A stretch of 64,000 nt of DNA from assembly GCA_024397995.1 (NCBI GenBank), contig CP073746.1:2911501-2975500 (forward strand), in the 5' to 3' direction. Origin of the DNA: a bacterium SCSIO 12827 (lineage in GTDB: Bacteria; Pseudomonadota; Alphaproteobacteria; Rhodospirillales; Casp-alpha2). The notes beneath the pieces are model-generated. The model ran no database searches. It was not told where the DNA came from and was given only the letters and a program-made list of their open reading frames with translations. Shown here one piece after another: positions 44,908-53,713 of this stretch; within the stretch, counting starts at the first letter, position 1; each line of letters begins with the position of its first letter. A program made the translations under genes and the position numbers.

Positions 44908-46323
44908 TCAGACGCGGATGATCTTGCCCGGGTTCATGATGTTCCGGGGGTCGAGCGCCTGTTTGACGGCGCGCATGGCGACCAGGGCTTCGCCGTGTTC
45001 GGCGGTCAGGAAATCGATCTTGCCGTAGCCGACGCCATGTTCGCCCGTGCAGGTGCCGTCCAGGGCGATGGCGCGCATGACCATGCGTTCGTTCACGCCC
45101 TCGGCGCGCTTCATTTCGTCCACGTCGTCGGGATCGACCACGAAGACGATGTGGAAATTACCGTCGCCGACATGGCCGACGATGGGCGCGCACAGGCCCG
45201 ACGCGTCGATGTCCTTGCGGGTTTCCAGGATACATTCGGCCAGCCGCGAAATCGGCACGCAGACGTCCGTCGCGATGCCCCGGCAGCCGGGCCGCAGCGC
45301 AATCGCCGCGTAATAGGCATCATGCCGGGCCTGCCACAGCTTGTTGCGATCTTCCGGCTTGGTCGCCCATTGGAAATCGTCGGTGCCGAAATCGGCGGCG
45401 ATGGCCTTCACGTTTTCGACCTGTTCGCGCACGCCCGCGTCACTGCCGTGGAATTCGAAAAACAGGGTCGGCTTCACCGCGTAATCCAGCTTGGAATACT
45501 TGTTCACCGCATCCATCTGCGCCTCGTCCAGAAGCTCGATACGGGCCACGGGAATGCCCGACTGAATCGTCAGGATCACCGTGTTCACGGCGCTTTCCAG
45601 ATCGGGGAATGGACAGACGGCGGCCAGCACGGCTTCGGGAATGCCGTAAAGGCGCAAGGTCACTTCGGTGATCACGCCGAGGGTCCCTTCCGAGCCCACG
45701 AACAGGCGCGTCAGATCGTACCCCGCCGACGACTTGCGTGCCCGCCGCGCGGTGCGGATGATCCGCCCGTCGGCCATGACCACGGTCAGATTCAGGACGT
45801 TTTCCCGCATGGTGCCGTAGCGCACGGCGTTGGTGCCGCTGGCCCGCGTCGCCGTCATGCCGCCAAGCGACGCATCCGCCCCCGGGTCGATGGGAAAGAA
45901 CAGGCCCGTGTCGCGCAGATAATCGTTAAGCGCCTTGCGCCGCACGCCGGCCTGAACGGTGACGTCCATGTCCTCGGCGTTGACGGCGAGGATCTTGTCC
46001 ATGCGCGACAGGTCGATGCAGACCCCGCCGGACAAGGCCGCCACATGACCTTCCAGCGAGGTGCCGGTGCCGAAGGGAATGATCGGCACGCCACGTTCGG
46101 CACAGGCCTTGACCACGGCCGAGACCTGTTCGGTTTCCGTGCAATAGACGACGGCGTCGGGCGGGGACGAAGGATGGTAGGATTCGTCGCGCCCGTGCTG
46201 TTCGCGCACGGCGGCGGAGGTCGACAGGTTTTCCGCCCCGACGATTTGCGCCAAAAGGTTCAAAAGGCCGTCGTCGACCGAACCGGACGGCCGCGCCGCC
46301 GCCGTTGCCTGTGATGTCGTCAT
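44908..46323 (-). CDS. FAD-linked D-lactate dehydrogenase-like oxidase (LDHD/DLD type)
   Basis: Flavoprotein of 471 residues with an N-terminal FAD_binding_4 domain (PFGTGTSLEGHV, then GMTATRASGTNAVRYG) and a C-terminal FAD-oxidase domain (GHVGDGNFH, GEHGVGYGK). The motif wording is that of mitochondrial and bacterial D-lactate dehydrogenases rather than of GlcD. It may also act on D-2-hydroxy acids such as glycolate. It lies one base after the TPR gene and near glcDEF. Confidence 0.88.
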   Translation of the reverse strand: MTTSQATAAARPSGSVDDGLLNLLAQIVGAENLSTSAAVREQHGRDESYHPSSPPDAVVYCTETEQVSAVVKACAERGVPIIPFGTGTSLEGHVAALSGGVCIDLSRMDKILAVNAEDMDVTVQAGVRRKALNDYLRDTGLFFPIDPGADASLGGMTATRASGTNAVRYGTMRENVLNLTVVMADGRIIRTARRARKSSAGYDLTRLFVGSEGTLGVITEVTLRLYGIPEAVLAAVCPFPDLESAVNTVILTIQSGIPVARIELLDEAQMDAVNKYSKLDYAVKPTLFFEFHGSDAGVREQVENVKAIAADFGTDDFQWATKPEDRNKLWQARHDAYYAAIALRPGCRGIATDVCVPISRLAECILETRKDIDASGLCAPIVGHVGDGNFHIVFVVDPDDVDEMKRAEGVNERMVMRAIALDGTCTGEHGVGYGKIDFLTAEHGEALVAMRAVKQALDPRNIMNPGKIIRV

Positions 46324-46324
46324 G

Positions 46325-46885
46325 TCAGATAGGCTTCCCGGAAACCTCGGTTTTCAGTTCCTGCAACTGGCCGCGGATGGCGTCCATATGCGGGTTGATG
46401 GCCAGCGCCTTTTCCATGGCGCGGATCGCCGCTTTTTTGCGCCCCATTTCCGCGTAGATCAAGCCCAGGCCGGATAGCGCGCCGAAATGGCGGGGTTCCA
46501 GTTCCAGGGTGCGTTGGATGTCGAGCACGGATTCCGGATATTTGCCGAGAAGAAAGTGCACCGTGGCCCGCTTGTTCCAGCCTTCGGCATGCCGGGGGGC
46601 CAGGCTGATGACGTCGTTGAAGTATTTCAGGGAGGTATCGAAGGCCCCCTTGTTCATGGCGATGACGCCCCGGGCCATGGCGCTGTCGACCAGTTCCTGA
46701 CCGCTGACCGCCCAGGTCTGCCAGATGCGGGTTTCGATTTGATGGGCTTCTTCCGGGTTCTTGGTCGCCGTCAGGGCAGCGAATAGGGCGTCCAGAACCG
46801 GATCGGTCTGATCCGCCCGCGCCTGCGGCACGGCCAATACGGCGGCAAGAAGCCCTGCCATGAGGATGCGTTTCCACGTAACCAT
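46325..46885 (-). CDS. exported TPR protein
   Basis: Protein of 186 residues with a signal peptide (about 1-25, ending AVPQARA-DQ) and tetratricopeptide repeats in the second half (GVIAMNKGAFDTSLKYFNDVI, RATVHFLLGKYPESVLDI, LGLIYAEMGRKKAAIRAMEKA). Presumably a periplasmic scaffold. I chose ATG 46885 because the signal peptide begins there; upstream in-frame ATGs exist. It is 58 bases downstream of the next exported protein gene and tightly coupled to the flavoprotein gene. Confidence 0.8.
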   Translation of the reverse strand: MVTWKRILMAGLLAAVLAVPQARADQTDPVLDALFAALTATKNPEEAHQIETRIWQTWAVSGQELVDSAMARGVIAMNKGAFDTSLKYFNDVISLAPRHAEGWNKRATVHFLLGKYPESVLDIQRTLELEPRHFGALSGLGLIYAEMGRKKAAIRAMEKALAINPHMDAIRGQLQELKTEVSGKPI

Positions 46886-46943
46886 GTCAAAAAGATTACG
46901 CCTTCCCATCGGCAAGGCCAAGGGCCCGCCGATCACACACCCG

Positions 46944-47525
46944 TCAGGAGATGGTGACCGAAACCTCGTGCGGTTCCGTGTCGAGCCCGCCCGAACAATG
47001 CAGCGTGCGCTCCGGCCCCATGGGACGGGGCGGCAGCAGGGTGACTTCCAACTGCACGGTTTTCAAAAGCTCTTCGCGCATCCGCGGCGGGCGGGTAAAA
47101 TTACCCCAGCCGTCATGGGTGAAGATTTCCTCCAGATACCAGCCCGGATCGCCCTGATGACCGCGGCTGCGCGACGCCAAGCCCTTGGCGACCCGCGAAA
47201 ACAGTTCCAGGCACATGCCTTCGGACGGCTGGGCGAAGCGTTCGCGCGCCGTCAGGAACACGGTGATCTTCTTGTCCCGCCAGTCAAAATAGGCCCCCGT
47301 GGTCGGCGCCACGGGCAGGAAGCCGATTTCCAAAAGCCGCTGGCCGACCTGAAGCAAATCCTGCTTGAGCCGGATGATGCCCAGATCCATGAGCGTCACC
47401 GGTTCGCCGGACAGCCAGTCGAGGGTGGAATTCGCCCGCGCGTCGGCGGCGGGACGGAGGGTGAGGACCAGGGCGAGGCTTCCGAAAAGCACCGCCCGCC
47501 CGAGGATCCGCGTGATCGATGTCAT
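46944..47525 (-). CDS. exported protein, unknown function
   Basis: Protein of 193 residues with a signal peptide (about 1-30, ADARA-NS) and no membrane span afterwards. Two cysteines (in GMCLELF and LHCSGG) could form a disulfide. I do not recognise a family. ATG 47525 follows AGGAAGGAG at 8 bases, an excellent ribosome site; a longer frame from 47594 is rejected. Its neighbours suggest an operon with the TPR protein and the D-lactate dehydrogenase-like gene. Confidence 0.75.
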   Translation of the reverse strand: MTSITRILGRAVLFGSLALVLTLRPAADARANSTLDWLSGEPVTLMDLGIIRLKQDLLQVGQRLLEIGFLPVAPTTGAYFDWRDKKITVFLTARERFAQPSEGMCLELFSRVAKGLASRSRGHQGDPGWYLEEIFTHDGWGNFTRPPRMREELLKTVQLEVTLLPPRPMGPERTLHCSGGLDTEPHEVSVTIS

Positions 47526-47651
47526 GCGACGGCTCCTTCCTGCGTTGCAGGCCCCGCGACCCGTTTCGCGGCGGCGATGCGGCAAGCATACCACAAAAAC
47601 CAGGAAGATCGCGACTAAATATGCACTGAGTGCGACTTTTGCCGTTGAGTC

Positions 47652-48944
47652 CTATTTTAGTCCCGCCGGTTTCGGCCCACCGGTCGCCCAATCAAGCAGT
47701 TCGACCGTATGGACCACCGGCATGCCGACGGCGTCTTCGAGCTGAACCATGCAGCCGATGTTGCCGGTGGCCATGACCTGGGCGCCCGTGCGTTTCATGT
47801 TGGCGGCCTTGCGGTCCTTGAGGCGGCCGGAGATTTCCGGCTGCATCATGTTGTAGGTCCCGGCGGAGCCACAGCAGAGATGACTTTCCGCCGGTTCCCG
47901 TACCTCGAACCCGGCCTGGGCCAAAAGGTCCTTGGGCGGCTTGGTCAGCTTCTGGCCGTGCTGCATGGAACAGGCCGAATGATAGGCGACCACGGGCTTG
48001 TCCCCGTCAATCGCGGCCGCATTCAGGCCCAGGTCCATCATCACTTCGGTGATGTCCTTGGTCTTGTCCGACATGGCCTTGGCGCGGGACGCCATGGCGT
48101 CGTCGCGGCGCAACATCCAGCCGTAATCCTTCACCGTGGTGCCGCAGCCGGATGCGTTGATGACAATAGCGTCGATGGTGCCATGGGCGGCCTCGGCGCG
48201 TTCCCAGGCCTCGATATTGGCCTTGGCCTGGGCGTGGCTTTGGTCTTCCTTGCCCATGTGATGGACCAGCGCCCCACAGCAGCCTTGCCCGTCGGCGATC
48301 ACGACCTCACAGCCGTGGCGGGTCAGCAACCGCACGGTGGCCTCGTTGATCGCCGGGTTCAAAACCTTCTGGGCGCAGCCCGTCATCAGCGCCACGCGCT
48401 TTTTCATCACGCCTTCGGCCTTGATCACCTGGGGCCGGTCCAAATCCGTCGGCGCGTGAATGCGCTTGGGCGCCAGGCCCAGCATGGCGCCGAGCCGCCC
48501 CGGCATGATCCGCGCCAACGGCCGCGCCAGCCAGGCACCCAACAGCATCACGCGGAAGCGGTCCGGATAGGGCAGAACCAGGGGCAGCAGGCCCCGGAGC
48601 AGCCGATCCATGAAGGGGCGTTTGTATTCGCGTTCGATCTTGGCCCGCGCGTCGTCGACCAAGTGCATGTAATCGACGCTGGCCGGACAGGTCGTCATAC
48701 AGCTGAGGCAGGTCAGGCAGCGGTCGATATGGGTGACATGCTGTTCGGTCGGCTTGGCCCCTTCCTCCAGCAGTCCCTTGATCAGATAGATGCGCCCGCG
48801 CGGGCTGTCCAACTCGTTGCCCAGCAGGACATAGGTCGGGCAGGTCGCCGTGCAGAACCCGCAATGCACGCATTTACGCAGGATGTCGTTGGCCTGGGCG
48901 ATGTGCGGGTCGGCCATCTGGGCCAGGGTGAAGGTGGTTTGCAT
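47652..48944 (-). CDS. glcF: glycolate oxidase iron-sulfur subunit
   Basis: Electron-transfer subunit of membrane-associated glycolate oxidase, 430 residues. Two [4Fe-4S] motifs (CVHCGFCTATCP near residue 25 and CLTCLSCMTTCP near 75) are followed by two CCG domains (GCCGALVHH; HLCCGSAGTYN). It is the last of glcD-glcE-glcF, 19 bases after glcE. Confidence 0.95.
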   Translation of the reverse strand: MQTTFTLAQMADPHIAQANDILRKCVHCGFCTATCPTYVLLGNELDSPRGRIYLIKGLLEEGAKPTEQHVTHIDRCLTCLSCMTTCPASVDYMHLVDDARAKIEREYKRPFMDRLLRGLLPLVLPYPDRFRVMLLGAWLARPLARIMPGRLGAMLGLAPKRIHAPTDLDRPQVIKAEGVMKKRVALMTGCAQKVLNPAINEATVRLLTRHGCEVVIADGQGCCGALVHHMGKEDQSHAQAKANIEAWERAEAAHGTIDAIVINASGCGTTVKDYGWMLRRDDAMASRAKAMSDKTKDITEVMMDLGLNAAAIDGDKPVVAYHSACSMQHGQKLTKPPKDLLAQAGFEVREPAESHLCCGSAGTYNMMQPEISGRLKDRKAANMKRTGAQVMATGNIGCMVQLEDAVGMPVVHTVELLDWATGGPKPAGLK

Positions 48945-48963
48945 CGTCGTTCCGTCCCTGCCC

Positions 48964-50190
48964 TTACACGCCCGCCGTCATGCGGCCGGGGTTGAGAATG
49001 CCCTCGGGGTCGAAGGCCTCCTTCACCCGTTTTGAAAGATCGGCCAGCGGGCCCGGCTGCGGCTGAAACACCGGGGCGGCCTGACGCACGTCGGCGGCGG
49101 CACGGACCAGGGTCGCATGGCCGCCGCAGTCCCGAATGACCCGGCGGATGTCCGCCGCGCCGGCGTCGCTGCGGGCGTCGAGGGCGAACCAGATCAGCCC
49201 GCCGCCCCAATCGTAATAGACCTCGCCGCCCAGGCGCGCGCGCAGGTGCTGGCCCACCGTCGGACCCGCCGTCGGCGACACGCTGACGCGCCAGACCTGA
49301 TGGTCTTGCCAATCACCGGTGAAGGGGGCCGCGTCGCGCACCTCGCGCCAGAAGGCGGCGGAGTTATGGGAATGCAGTTCCTCGACCGCGCCGAAGGGGG
49401 CGAACAGGTCGCGCAGGGAATTGCAGCGGTGTTCGACGCTGGGCCCCGGCCCTTCGACGCGCACGGCGGTGACAGAGGTCCCCGCACCGGACACATAGCC
49501 GACGGCGGAGCGCGCGGCGACGGAGGCCGGCAGATGGGCCGCGCCGGCGACCTCATGGCTGGAGCCCAGGGCATCGCACAGCGCCGCGACCGCATGGGTA
49601 TCGTCGGCCCCCATGAGCAGAATCGTGCGCGTCTTTTCCGGGCGCGGCAGCACCTTCACGGAAACCTGCGTCATGACGGCCAGGGTGCCGAAGGAGCCGG
49701 CCATCAGTTTCGAGAGATCGAAGCCGGTGACGTTCTTCATCACCTTGCCGCCGGACTTGAACACCTCGCCCCGGCCGGACACGGCCTGGAAGCCCAGGAA
49801 ATGATCGCGCGCCGCCCCCGTCTTGATCCGCCGGGGGCCGGACAGGTTGGCGGCGATGACGCCGCCCAGGGTGCCGGCACCCGCGTCCGTGCCGTAAAGA
49901 ACACTCATGTCCATGGGCTCGAACGCCAGTTCCTGGTTGGTCTCAGCCAAGGCCTGCTCGATCTCGGTCATCGGCGTCGCAGGTCCGGCGGTCAGCACCA
50001 GTTCGCCCGGATCGTAATCGGTGATGCCGGCGAGGTTCGACAGATCCAGCACCCGGCCCGCCTGCACGGGGCGGCCGAACCCGGCCTTGCTGCCCGTGCC
50101 GCGCACGTCCAGCGGCGTGGCCTCAGAAACCGCCCATTTGACGGCGTCGAGAACCTGGTCGGCGGTATCCGGCTTGAGAATTTCGGTCAT
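48964..50190 (-). CDS. glcE: glycolate oxidase FAD-binding subunit
   Basis: Subunit of 408 residues with an FAD_binding_4 domain (DVRGTGSKAGFGRP; GAGTLGGVIAANLSGPRRI) and a shorter C-terminal part ending in the FDPEGILNPGRM signature. It lacks the full C-terminal oxidase domain of GlcD, as usual for GlcE. Ten bases after glcD. Confidence 0.94.
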   Translation of the reverse strand: MTEILKPDTADQVLDAVKWAVSEATPLDVRGTGSKAGFGRPVQAGRVLDLSNLAGITDYDPGELVLTAGPATPMTEIEQALAETNQELAFEPMDMSVLYGTDAGAGTLGGVIAANLSGPRRIKTGAARDHFLGFQAVSGRGEVFKSGGKVMKNVTGFDLSKLMAGSFGTLAVMTQVSVKVLPRPEKTRTILLMGADDTHAVAALCDALGSSHEVAGAAHLPASVAARSAVGYVSGAGTSVTAVRVEGPGPSVEHRCNSLRDLFAPFGAVEELHSHNSAAFWREVRDAAPFTGDWQDHQVWRVSVSPTAGPTVGQHLRARLGGEVYYDWGGGLIWFALDARSDAGAADIRRVIRDCGGHATLVRAAADVRQAAPVFQPQPGPLADLSKRVKEAFDPEGILNPGRMTAGV

Positions 50191-50200
50191 GGTCGGTGGA

Positions 50201-51688
50201 TCAGAATCGGGGAATGTCGGGGAACGGCACCTGGCCGCGCGAGATATGCATGCGGCCCAGTTCGGCGCAGCGGTGAAGGGTCGGGTAGACCTTGCCCGGG
50301 TTGAGATGATGGTCCGGGTCGAAGGCGCATTTGACCCGCTGCTGCTGCTTCAGGTCGTCTTCCGTAAACATCTCGCCCATCAGGTCGCGCTTTTCCACGC
50401 CGATGCCGTGTTCGCCGGACAGCACGCCGCCGACCTCGACACAGAGTTTCAGGATATCGGCGCCGAATTCCTCGGCCCGGTCCAACTCACCCGGCTGGTT
50501 GGCGTCGAACATGATGAGGGGATGCAGGTTGCCGTCACCGGCATGGAACACGTTGGCGACGCGCAGGCCGTATTTGTCGGACATCTCCGTCATGCGCTGC
50601 AGAACCAGACCGAGCTTTTTCCGGGGAATGGTGCCGTCCATGCAGAGATAATCCGGCGAGATGCGCCCGACGGCCGGGAACGCATTCTTTCGCCCGGACC
50701 AGAAGGCCGCGCGTTCTTCCTCGCTCTCGCTGATGCGGGAATAGATCGCCCCCTGCCCCGTCGCGATCTCGCCGACCCGTTCGATCAGGTAATCGACCTC
50801 GACCTTGGGGCCGTCCAGTTCGACGATCAGCAGTGCCTCGACATCCATGGGATAGCCCGCGTGGACGAATTCCTCCGTCGCGTGGATGGCCGGTTTGTCC
50901 ATCATCTCGATCCCGCCCGGAATGATCCCGGCGTTGATGATGGCGGCGACACAGTCGCCCCCTTCTTCCGAGGAATTGAAACCGAGCAACACGGCCCGCG
51001 CCGTCTCGGGCTTTTTCAGGATCCGCACGGTGACCTCGGTGATGACGCCGAGCAGCCCTTCGGAACCCGTGAGCACGCCGAGCAGATCGTATCCGCCCGG
51101 GTCCAGGTGCTTGCCGCCCAGGCGCAGGACCGTGCCGTCCATCAGCACCATTTCCACGCCCAGCACGTTGTTGGTCGTCAGGCCGTATTTCAGGCAATGC
51201 ACGCCGCCGGAATTCTCGGCGATGTTGCCGCCGATGGAACACGCGATCTGCGACGACGGGTCGGGCGCGTAATAGAAGCCGTCGCCTTCCACCGCCTTGG
51301 TGACGCCCAGGTTGGTGACCCCCGGCTGCACCACGGCGCAGCGGTTGGCATAGTCGATGTCCAGAACACGGTTGAACTTGGACAATCCCAAGGTAATGGC
51401 GTCGGCCAGCGGCAAGGCCCCGCCGGACAGGCCCGTGCCCGCCCCGCGCGGCACGATCTTCACGCCGTTGTCATGGCAATATTTGAGGATTTCCGAGACC
51501 TGGGCCGTGGTTTCCGGCAGCACGACGATCAGCGGCAGCTGCCGATACGCCATCAGGCCGTCGCATTCGAAGGCCTTGAGCATGGCATCGTCGGCAATCA
51601 CGCCCTCCCCGGGCACGATGGCGCGCATGGCGGCGATGATCTCGGCCCGCCGGTCGATGACGCCTTGATCCGGTTTCGGCATTAGCAT
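50201..51688 (-). CDS. glcD: glycolate oxidase catalytic subunit
   Basis: Flavoprotein of 495 residues that oxidises glycolate to glyoxylate. FAD-binding part with VPRGAGTGLSGGALPLAD and GNIAENSGGVHCLKYGLT; C-terminal FAD-oxidase domain with NVFHAGDGNLHPLI and LSGEHGIGVEKRDLM; ending CAFDPDHHLNPGKV. I take ATG 51688 with GGAG 9 bases upstream; an ATG two codons later and a longer frame from 51739 are alternatives. First gene of glcDEF, 96 bases after glxR. Confidence 0.95.
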   Translation of the reverse strand: MLMPKPDQGVIDRRAEIIAAMRAIVPGEGVIADDAMLKAFECDGLMAYRQLPLIVVLPETTAQVSEILKYCHDNGVKIVPRGAGTGLSGGALPLADAITLGLSKFNRVLDIDYANRCAVVQPGVTNLGVTKAVEGDGFYYAPDPSSQIACSIGGNIAENSGGVHCLKYGLTTNNVLGVEMVLMDGTVLRLGGKHLDPGGYDLLGVLTGSEGLLGVITEVTVRILKKPETARAVLLGFNSSEEGGDCVAAIINAGIIPGGIEMMDKPAIHATEEFVHAGYPMDVEALLIVELDGPKVEVDYLIERVGEIATGQGAIYSRISESEEERAAFWSGRKNAFPAVGRISPDYLCMDGTIPRKKLGLVLQRMTEMSDKYGLRVANVFHAGDGNLHPLIMFDANQPGELDRAEEFGADILKLCVEVGGVLSGEHGIGVEKRDLMGEMFTEDDLKQQQRVKCAFDPDHHLNPGKVYPTLHRCAELGRMHISRGQVPFPDIPRF

Positions 51689-51784
51689 GGTTGAACGCTC
51701 CAATGACCGGCGCCCTTTTCGGACGCCGGCTTTCCGCATTGTAAGTCTTTTGCCTGCCCCGGCAACAGGGGCGGCGGAGCGGGA

Positions 51785-52669
51785 TTATTTGACCTCGTGC
51801 TTGGCCATGATCTCGAGTGCCCGCACCATCGCCGAATGGTCCCAGCCGGCCCCGCCGTGGGCCTTGCAGGAATTGAACAGCTCCTGCGCCGTCGCCGTGT
51901 TGGGCAGGGAGATGCCCATGTCCTTGGCCCCGGACAGGGCCAGGTTCAGGTCCTTCTGGTGCAGCTCGATGCGGAAGCCCGGCTTGAAGGTGCGCTTGAT
52001 CATGCGTTCCGCATGGACTTCGAGGATCTTCGAATTGGCAAAACCGCCCATCAGGGCTTCACGCACCTTGGCGGGATCGGCCCCGGCCTTGGATGCAAAC
52101 AGCAGGGCTTCGGACACGGCCTCGATGTTCAGCGCCACGATGATCTGGTTGGCAACCTTGCAGGTCTGTCCGTCGCCGGCGCCGCCGACCAGGGTGATGT
52201 TCTTGCCCATCAGTTCGAACAGCGGCAAGGCGCGGTCGAAATCCTTCTTGGTGCCGCCGCACATGATGGTCAAGGCCGCGTTCTTGGCCCCCACTTCACC
52301 GCCGGACACGGGCGCGTCGACCCAACCGGCCCCCGCCTTTTTGATCTTCTTGGCGAATTCCTTGGTCGCCAAGGGGGCGATGGAGGACATGTCGATGACC
52401 AGCTTGCCCTTCAGGTTGGCCGACGCCACACCGTTCGCGCCGAACAGGACTTCTTCGACCTGGGGCGTGTCGGGCACCATGGTGATGATGACTTCGGACT
52501 TGGCGGCCACGTCCTTGGGCGTCGCGGCGAACACGGCGCCGCCCTTGGCAAGATCCTTCGGCATGGGTTTCTTGCGCTTGAGCGCGACGATCTTATGTCC
52601 GGCTTTCTGCAAATGGACGGCCATGGGTGCGCCCATGATGCCGAGACCGATGAATCCGATGGTAGCCAT
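51785..52669 (-). CDS. glxR: 2-hydroxy-3-oxopropionate (tartronate semialdehyde) reductase
   Basis: Reduces tartronate semialdehyde to D-glycerate with NAD(P)H. The 294 residues belong to the beta-hydroxyacid dehydrogenase family: nucleotide site GFIGLGIMGAPMA at the start, substrate motif in DAPVSGGEVGA and catalytic lysine in GQTCKVANQIIVALN. Its place between hyi/gcl and glcD makes this the right member of the family. Confidence 0.94.
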   Translation of the reverse strand: MATIGFIGLGIMGAPMAVHLQKAGHKIVALKRKKPMPKDLAKGGAVFAATPKDVAAKSEVIITMVPDTPQVEEVLFGANGVASANLKGKLVIDMSSIAPLATKEFAKKIKKAGAGWVDAPVSGGEVGAKNAALTIMCGGTKKDFDRALPLFELMGKNITLVGGAGDGQTCKVANQIIVALNIEAVSEALLFASKAGADPAKVREALMGGFANSKILEVHAERMIKRTFKPGFRIELHQKDLNLALSGAKDMGISLPNTATAQELFNSCKAHGGAGWDHSAMVRALEIMAKHEVK

Positions 52670-52801
52670 GGTTGATGTCCCCTCCTGGGTGGATTGATTT
52701 TACGCAAGATAAATGGTTGCAGACGTTTTACCGCGATTGCGGCAAAAACCAATGGGGCAACCGGGATTTTTCCGCCAGCCGGGAAAAGACCGCTGCTGGA
52801 A

Positions 52802-53596
52802 TCAGGCGGCCTTGCTCGACGCCTCGGCGGCACGTAGCCAACCCAGGCCTTCGACCGTCGTGGTCGCGGGGATGTATTCGCAGCCGACCCAACCTTTGTA
52901 GCCGATGGCGTCCAAGTGGGCGAAGAAGTGCGGATAGTTGATTTCGCCGGTGCCCGGCTCGTGGCGGCCCGGGTTGTCGGCGATCTGGATATGGGGAATG
53001 CGCGGCAGCAGGCGTTCGACCGTGCGGCACAAATCACCTTCCATGATCTGCATGTGATAGGCGTCGTATTGGAAATACAGGTTGTCGTGGCCGACGGCCG
53101 CCAGCACCCGTTCCGTCTGGGCCGAGGTGTTGAGGAAGAAACCCGGAATGTCGCGGGTGTTGATCGCCTCGACCAGAAGCTTGATGCCCGCGTCATCAAA
53201 CCGGGGGGCCGCGAATTCAAGGTTCTCGACGAAGGTCTCGAAGGCCTTTTCCGGGGCCACGCCGTCGCCGGGAATGCCGGCCAGGCAATTGACCTGGGGA
53301 CAGCCCAGCGCCGTTGCGTACTCGATGGCCAGGCCCACGCTGTCCTGAAATTCGCTTTTCCGGTCGGGCAGGCTGGCCAGGCCCCGCTCCCCCTTGGCCC
53401 AATCGCCGGCCGGCAGGTTGTGCAGCACCTGGGTCAGGCCGTTGGATTTCAACGCGTCGACCAGATCATCCGCCTTGTAGTCATAGGGGAACAGGTATTC
53501 CACGCCCTTGAACCCGGCCTTGGCGGCGGCCTGAAAACGGTCCATGAAATCCAGATCCTGGAACAGCATGGTGATGTTGGCGTTGAAACGGGGCAT
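52802..53596 (-). CDS. hyi: hydroxypyruvate isomerase
   Basis: TIM-barrel isomerase (AP endonuclease 2-like) of 264 residues that interconverts hydroxypyruvate and tartronate semialdehyde. Typical Hyi wording: MPRFNANITMLFQDLDFMDRF, FPYDYKADDL, NTRDIPGFFL (metal Glu nearby in LVEAIN) and GVGCEYIP-like GWVGCEYIPA. The C-terminus is Ala/Ser-rich. It lies between gcl and glxR, 132 bases before glxR. Confidence 0.94.
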   Translation of the reverse strand: MPRFNANITMLFQDLDFMDRFQAAAKAGFKGVEYLFPYDYKADDLVDALKSNGLTQVLHNLPAGDWAKGERGLASLPDRKSEFQDSVGLAIEYATALGCPQVNCLAGIPGDGVAPEKAFETFVENLEFAAPRFDDAGIKLLVEAINTRDIPGFFLNTSAQTERVLAAVGHDNLYFQYDAYHMQIMEGDLCRTVERLLPRIPHIQIADNPGRHEPGTGEINYPHFFAHLDAIGYKGWVGCEYIPATTTVEGLGWLRAAEASSKAA

Positions 53597-53650
53597 GGGG
53601 GTGTCTCCTGCGATGGTGTGATCATTGGCGGCGAGGGTAGCGGCGAGGTC

Positions 53651-53699
53651 GGGCGGGAGGCAACCGGAAGTGGGTTCCGGTCAAAGGCGCCTCCCGCCC
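53651..53699. repeat. long two-tier hairpin between gcl and hyi
   Basis: Outer 11-bp stem GGGCGGGAGGC/GCCTCCCGCCC (53651-53661 with 53689-53699) and inner 7-bp stem ACCGGAA/TTCCGGT (53663-53669 with 53675-53681) around a 5-base loop. No T run. It stands inside what otherwise looks like one transcription unit and could stabilise the gcl mRNA end or lower expression of the downstream genes. Confidence 0.75.
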
Positions 53700-53713
53700 T
53701 CCTCGCAGGGACC

